Assembly: GCF_026274175.1 (NCBI RefSeq)
Contig: NZ_JAPHNL010000273.1
Span: 1-43,902, forward strand
From: Streptomyces beihaiensis
GTDB lineage: Bacteria; Actinomycetota; Actinomycetes; Streptomycetales; Streptomycetaceae
Length of the DNA: 43,902 bases
Direction of reading: 5' to 3'
Under the pieces are notes generated by a model. The model was given only the letters and a program-made list of their open reading frames with translations, had not been told where the DNA came from and made no database searches. Made by a program: the position numbers and the translations under genes. Below, one piece after another: positions 40,085-43,902 of the stretch (positions are counted from its first letter, which is position 1; every line of letters starts with the position of its first letter).

Positions 40085-41908
40085 TCACAGCAGCCGTACG
40101 GGCTTCTCCGGGCGTATGCCGAGCCGGGTCAGCCAGAGCCGCAGTGGCTCCGGATCGCCGTCCTCCACGAGGCTCAGGACGCGCGGAGCGAGGTCGGTGG
40201 CGCGCTCGCCGTCGACCAGCAGCGACGGCCCGTCCAGCCAGTCCAGACCCGGCGCCGCGGCGGTCGTGTCCACGGCGGCGCAGCACACCATCGCCGTCAC
40301 GTGGTCGGCCAGCAGCTCCCGCCCGCTGCGCGGCGGCTGCAACGGGAACAGGGGCAGCGCCCCTTCGTCCCACAACGCCCCGTCCGGCCCCTGCCCGGCG
40401 GCCACCGGCGCCACCGGCCGTGCCCGCTCCTCCCGCTCCATCTCCGCCGCAAGTCCCGCGGCGAGCTCCTCTGCGGCGGGCGTCGCGGAGGGGCCGTCCG
40501 GCTCCGGCGCGATGGCGAGCTCGTCCGCGGCGGACGGGGTGGGCAGGGCGGGCGAGCCCGACAGGGTGGGCCGAGTGGGCGGGGTGGCGTCCGCCGGGTC
40601 CCCGGAGAGGAAGGGGCGGACGGAGAGGCGGGTCAGGACGCGGGCGAGGGTGGGCCCCTGCGGCTGCGGGGCGGCCGAGCCGCTGTCGGGCTCGGCGAAC
40701 GTGTCCAGGACGCGGTACAGGCGCGCCGCGTCCGTGCGCCACTTCCGGTCCACCACCTCGTCCGGATACCGCTGCCAGTCCACCGGCGCCCAGTCCGGTC
40801 CCGGCTCGGCCGGACCGCCGTGGAAAAGTCGGGCGGCGAGCAGCGACGCCGCCTCGTCGACGGCGCCCGGCTCCTCCAGCAGGTCACAGGCCGGTCGCTC
40901 GCCGAGCCGCGAGGCGAACGCCCCGTCCTGAGCGGCGAGCCGGTCGCGGCGCGACAGCTCGGTCAGGGCCGAGACCACGCCCACGTCGAGCCGGGAGGGC
41001 CAGCGGCCCATCCGCCAGGCGGGCAGCGCGACCCGGGTGAGCAGCCGGTCCCAGCCCGCGTAGGCGAGGCCCACCTGCTCCTGCGCGACGATCCTGAGCC
41101 CGTAATCCACAGCCTGTGCGCGCTCGGCCGCCGCCGCGGCGACCCCTCGCTCCATCTCCGCCGCGTGCACCCGGCAGCCGTCGAGCAGCCGCCTGGCCAC
41201 CCGGCCGACTCCGGCGAGCACAACCCTGGCGGGAGCGGCGCGACCGGGGGCCGAAGCCACCGCGACGGCCGCGTCAAGGCCCCGTACGTACCGCCGGGCC
41301 GCGGCTATCTCGGGGTCCGCCGACGGCCCCGTGCCCGCCACGACGGGGGCGAGCACGGCCCGCAGTTCCGCCACCCGCATCCACCACATGAAGGGAGATC
41401 CGATGACCAGGACGGGAGCGACGGGGGCCGCCGCCGCGGCGGATATCTTCCCGGCACCTGTCTTCCGGGACGCGGTGGGCGGCGGTCCGTGCGCGGGGTG
41501 GGCACGGTCCTCCAGCCAGCTGTCGCAGTCCGGAGTGAGGGCTATCGCCGACGGCGCGGGCACGTCGAGCCGGTCGGCCAGATCACGCACGAGCCGGTAC
41601 AGGTCGGGCGCGGTCTCCTCGGCGATCGGAACGGTCGGGCTGACGGCGGGCCGCGCGCGGGCCACGACGAGCGCCACGGCCGCCGCCGCGAGCAGCACGA
41701 CCACCGCGACCGCGGAGACGACCACCCGCGCGATGTCCCAACCACCGCCCGCCAGGCGTCCGGTGGCGCCGCCCACGAGGAGCACCACGGAGACGGCCGC
41801 GGGCAGCAGCGCCAGCGCCGTCGCCCTGCCACGGATACGCAGCACGGCGACGGCCCGCGCATGCGCTGCCCGCGCACCCGCCCGGGCGTCCATTCCGATA
41901 CCGGACAC
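40085..41908 (-). CDS. Membrane protein resembling an M48 peptidase without its zinc motif
   Basis: About 607 residues. Two hydrophobic segments lie near the N-terminus (LALLPAAVSVVLLVGGATG and VVVSAVAVVVLLAAAAVALV). The following TAPDLYRLVRDLADRLDVPAPSAIALTPDCDSWLED resembles the domain in M48 peptidases that precedes the active site, and APVLVIGSPFMWWMRVAELRAVLAPVVAG aligns with the M48 segment that normally reads ELRAVLAHELGH; here the HExxH is replaced by APVVA, so no zinc can bind there. A Pro/Ser/Ala-rich region and a conserved C-terminal domain follow. GTG 41908 was chosen because AGGGGG lies at a usable distance; GTG 41920 is in frame. A structural or regulatory pseudoprotease is inferred. 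Confidence 0.75.
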   Translation of the reverse strand: MSGIGMDARAGARAAHARAVAVLRIRGRATALALLPAAVSVVLLVGGATGRLAGGGWDIARVVVSAVAVVVLLAAAAVALVVARARPAVSPTVPIAEETAPDLYRLVRDLADRLDVPAPSAIALTPDCDSWLEDRAHPAHGPPPTASRKTGAGKISAAAAAPVAPVLVIGSPFMWWMRVAELRAVLAPVVAGTGPSADPEIAAARRYVRGLDAAVAVASAPGRAAPARVVLAGVGRVARRLLDGCRVHAAEMERGVAAAAAERAQAVDYGLRIVAQEQVGLAYAGWDRLLTRVALPAWRMGRWPSRLDVGVVSALTELSRRDRLAAQDGAFASRLGERPACDLLEEPGAVDEAASLLAARLFHGGPAEPGPDWAPVDWQRYPDEVVDRKWRTDAARLYRVLDTFAEPDSGSAAPQPQGPTLARVLTRLSVRPFLSGDPADATPPTRPTLSGSPALPTPSAADELAIAPEPDGPSATPAAEELAAGLAAEMEREERARPVAPVAAGQGPDGALWDEGALPLFPLQPPRSGRELLADHVTAMVCCAAVDTTAAAPGLDWLDGPSLLVDGERATDLAPRVLSLVEDGDPEPLRLWLTRLGIRPEKPVRLL

Positions 41909-42145
41909 GATCGATGTCACCCCCTGCTGCCTGGGCCTTCTGCCCGGCCGGGGGGCGAGGCCCCTGGCAGGACACTGGTGGCGTTGCTCACTCCCCCACT
42001 GTGGCACCCACCACTGACATCGCAATGCCGGTGGTCCGTCCGGTGCCCGAACTCCGTGCGCCGCACCCTAGTTGGGCCCCGGCGCCCCGTCAGCCGTATG
42101 GGCCAGCGGTCACCCGATGGAATGGCTTTGGGCAAAGGTGGCTGA

Positions 42146-42190
42146 CAAAAAGAGGCCGGGCGGGAGAGGGTGGCACCGCTCCCGCCCGGC
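42146..42190 (-). terminator. Intrinsic terminator of purD
   Basis: GCCGGGCGGGAG pairs with CTCCCGCCCGGC (42155-42190) and is followed on the minus strand by CTCTTTTTG. It lies about 97 bases beyond the purD stop. Confidence 0.9.
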
Positions 42191-42240
42191 GCACGTCAGG
42201 CTCCGGACCTCGTCCCCAACGCCCGCCGACGCGTCGGCCG

Positions 42241-42295
42241 TCAGGCGTCAGGCGTGTCAGGCGTCAGGCGTCAGGCGTGTCAGACGTCAGGCGTC
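42241..42295. repeat. 7/9-bp tandem repeat containing the purD stop codon
   Basis: On the minus strand CGCCTGA and CACGCCTGA units repeat, with TGA at 42289, 42282, 42273, 42266, 42259, 42250 and 42243. The first of these is the purD stop. All frames acquire stops. Confidence 0.85.
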
Positions 42296-43552
42296 CGCCG
42301 CGGCCTTCGCGGCGATGTCCGTACGGTGCTGGGACCCGTCGAGCCGGATACGTCCCACGGCCGCGTACGCGCGCTCGCGGGCCTGCGCGAGGTCACCGCC
42401 GGTCGCCGTCACCGACAGCACCCGGCCACCCGAGCTGAGCACCGGCCCGCCCTCCCCGTCACCCTCCCGCTTCGTCCCGGCGTGCAGGACGTACGCGTAC
42501 GGGGCATCCTGGGCGGCCACCTCGTCGAGCCCGGTGATCGGGTCGCCGGTGCGCGGGGTGCCGGGGTAGTTGTGCGAGGCGACGACGACCGTGACGGCCG
42601 CGTCGTCGCTCCAGCGCAGCGGTTCGAGGTCGGCGAGCGTGCCGTTGGCCGCGGCCAGCAGGAGCCCGGCGAGCGGCGTCCTGAGGCGGGCGAGGACGAC
42701 CTGCGTCTCGGGGTCCCCGAACCGCGCGTTGAACTCGATGACGCGCACGCCGCGGCTGGTGAGGGCCAGTCCCGCGTACAGCAGTCCGGAGAACGGGGTG
42801 CCGCGGCGCGCCATCTCCTCGACCGTCGGCCGCAGCACGGTGCGCAGCACCTCGTCGACCAGGGCGGGGTCGGCCCACGGCAGCGGCGAGTAGGCGCCCA
42901 TGCCGCCGGTGTTCGGGCCCTCGTCGCCGTCGAGCGCGCGCTTGAAGTCCTGGGCGGGCTGGAGCGGGACCACGGTCGTGCCGTCGGTGACGGCGAAGAG
43001 CGAGACCTCGGGGCCGTCGAGGAACTCCTCGATGACGACGCGCTCGCACGCGTGCGCGTGCGCACGGGCGACCTCGATGTCGTCGGTGACGACGACGCCC
43101 TTGCCCGCGGCGAGACCGTCGTCCTTGACGACGTAGGGGGCGCCGAAGGAGTCCAGCGCGGCATCGACCTCGTCCGAGGTGGCGCACACGTAGGACCGGG
43201 CGGTGGGTACGCCCGCCGCCGCCATCACGTCCTTGGCGAACGCCTTGGACCCCTCGAGCTGCGCGGCCGCGCCGGACGGGCCGAAGACCGGGATTCCGGC
43301 GGCGCGGACGGCGTCGGCGACCCCGGCGACCAGGGGCGCCTCCGGGCCGACCACGACCAGGTCGGCGGCGAGACGCTGCGCGAGGGCCGTCACCGCGGCG
43401 CCGTCGAGCGCGTCGACGGTGTGCAGCTCGGCGACCTCCGCGATGCCCGCGTTGCCGGGGGCGCAGTGCACGGCCGAGACGTCGGGGTCGAGGGACAGGG
43501 AGCGGCACAGGGCGTGTTCGCGGGCACCGCCGCCGATGACAAGGACCTTCAC
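42287..43552 (-). CDS. purD: Phosphoribosylamine-glycine ligase (GAR synthetase)
   Basis: 421 residues. Joins phosphoribosylamine and glycine with ATP hydrolysis, step two of purine synthesis. An N-terminal Rossmann-like domain starts [14 protein letters not shown] and has [13 protein letters not shown] and [15 protein letters not shown]; the ATP-grasp part has [31 protein letters not shown] and [12 protein letters not shown]; the C-terminal half has [17 protein letters not shown]. Length is normal. GTG 43552 is preceded seven bases upstream by TAGGCT with only a weak GGCAGG between, so the mRNA may be leaderless. It lies between dnaX and a membrane protein gene on the same strand and ends inside a tandem repeat. 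Confidence 0.98.
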   Translation of the reverse strand: MKVLVIGGGAREHALCRSLSLDPDVSAVHCAPGNAGIAEVAELHTVDALDGAAVTALAQRLAADLVVVGPEAPLVAGVADAVRAAGIPVFGPSGAAAQLEGSKAFAKDVMAAAGVPTARSYVCATSDEVDAALDSFGAPYVVKDDGLAAGKGVVVTDDIEVARAHAHACERVVIEEFLDGPEVSLFAVTDGTTVVPLQPAQDFKRALDGDEGPNTGGMGAYSPLPWADPALVDEVLRTVLRPTVEEMARRGTPFSGLLYAGLALTSRGVRVIEFNARFGDPETQVVLARLRTPLAGLLLAAANGTLADLEPLRWSDDAAVTVVVASHNYPGTPRTGDPITGLDEVAAQDAPYAYVLHAGTKREGDGEGGPVLSSGGRVLSVTATGGDLAQARERAYAAVGRIRLDGSQHRTDIAAKAAADA

Positions 43553-43559
43553 GCCTGCC

Positions 43560-43565
43560 AGCCTA
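43560..43565 (-). promoter_or_regulatory. Candidate -10 element of purD
   Basis: TAGGCT on the minus strand ends seven bases before GTG 43552, placing the transcription start at or next to the start codon. The matching -35 is weak. Confidence 0.4.
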
Positions 43566-43651
43566 GCCGCCGCGAGGTTGTGCTCTTGTACGGGCTTCCC
43601 AAAGCGGCCCGCCCTCTTGCTTGTAGCTTCCTCCCAGCCCCGGCCCGCCGC

Positions 43652-43902
43652 TCACTCGTTGGTGAACTCCTCGACGACGGTCGCGCCCAGTTCGCGGACG
43701 ATCAGCTCGTGGCCGGAGAGCGCGGACTCGTCCAGGTCCGGGTCGTCCTCCTCCGGGGTGTCGTCCTCGATGGAGACCGGCGGCCGCGCCACCGGCCCCG
43801 CCGGAGGCTGGTACGAGGGCGCGGCCGGGGCGGCCCCCTGAGCCGGAGCGGGACCCTGACCAGGCCCGGGCCCACGCTCAGGCCCCTGGGGCTGCCCCTG
43901 CG
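43652..43902 (-). CDS. dnaX: DNA polymerase III subunit gamma/tau, C-terminal end
   Basis: Only the last 83 codons are in the window; the start lies beyond the right edge. The readable end is a Pro/Gly/Gln-rich stretch ([10 protein letters not shown]) followed by an acidic [19 protein letters not shown] and the conserved tail [19 protein letters not shown]. This C-terminus and the position upstream of purD match Streptomyces dnaX, the clamp-loader subunit that hydrolyses ATP to load the sliding clamp. The catalytic AAA+ part is not seen here, so the call rests on the tail sequence and synteny. Confidence 0.85.
   Translation of the reverse strand, partial: QGQPQGPERGPGPGQGPAPAQGAAPAAPSYQPPAGPVARPPVSIEDDTPEEDDPDLDESALSGHELIVRELGATVVEEFTNE

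Overview
This window is chromosomal DNA of a Streptomyces (or very close relative). Codons are strongly G/C-ended, GTG starts are common, and the gene set matches the conserved core region around bldC, vdh, hrpA and the purine genes in that genus. A 68-residue BldC, a valine dehydrogenase, a DUF3073 protein, an Lsr2-type protein and the C-terminus of DNA polymerase III gamma/tau (dnaX) next to purD all point the same way.

Left part (1-15.5 kb). A DEAD-box RNA helicase runs off the left edge with a repetitive Arg/Gly/Asp/Asn tail. It is followed by a lipoprotein, a divergent zinc metallopeptidase and a membrane metallophosphoesterase, then a tRNA-Glu / tRNA-Asp / tRNA-Phe cluster. Next comes accessory DNA (about 5.9-9.9 kb): a rhomboid-like protein, a methyltransferase remnant, an unidentified gene remnant, an aldo/keto reductase, a type II thioesterase and a small protein that looks like the front half of a LuxR-type regulator. 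I read these as the remains of a secondary-metabolism locus. Then come hrpA, a second identical tRNA-Asp, a DUF6274 protein and bldC.

Middle (16-32.3 kb). A conserved hypothetical protein and vdh precede DUF3073. After these the minus strand carries purM-purF and, further right, purL-purQ-purS as an overlapping operon. Between the two purine groups lie a META-domain lipoprotein, a mycothiol-dependent maleylpyruvate isomerase family protein, a GNAT acetyltransferase, a DUF397 / XRE-DUF5753 pair, a zinc-ribbon protein, a Uma2-type nuclease and an FAD oxidoreductase. A divergent lsr2-like gene sits beside purS in an AT-richer patch.

Right part (32.4-43.9 kb). Two tRNA-Gly genes are followed by an ABC-2 exporter plus histidine kinase/response regulator operon, then a second identical tRNA-Gly(GCC) with the same terminator. 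Then come purC, an N,N-dimethylformamidase-like protein, a membrane protein resembling an M48 peptidase without its zinc motif, purD, and the end of dnaX. PurF, PurD, PurSQL, PurM and PurC supply most of de novo IMP synthesis from PRPP through SAICAR.

The points I find most worth checking are: (1) a tRNA-Gly(UCC) whose T-arm reads GTGC instead of TTC and whose D-loop lacks GG, a pattern known from staphylococcal tRNAs dedicated to peptidoglycan glycine bridges; (2) identical tRNA copies flanking two separate blocks; (3) short tandem repeats that carry stop codons at the ends of several genes; (4) a decayed biosynthetic remnant; (5) candidate leaderless promoters at purF, purD and others. Start sites were chosen by eye from Shine-Dalgarno matches, and no similarity search was run.
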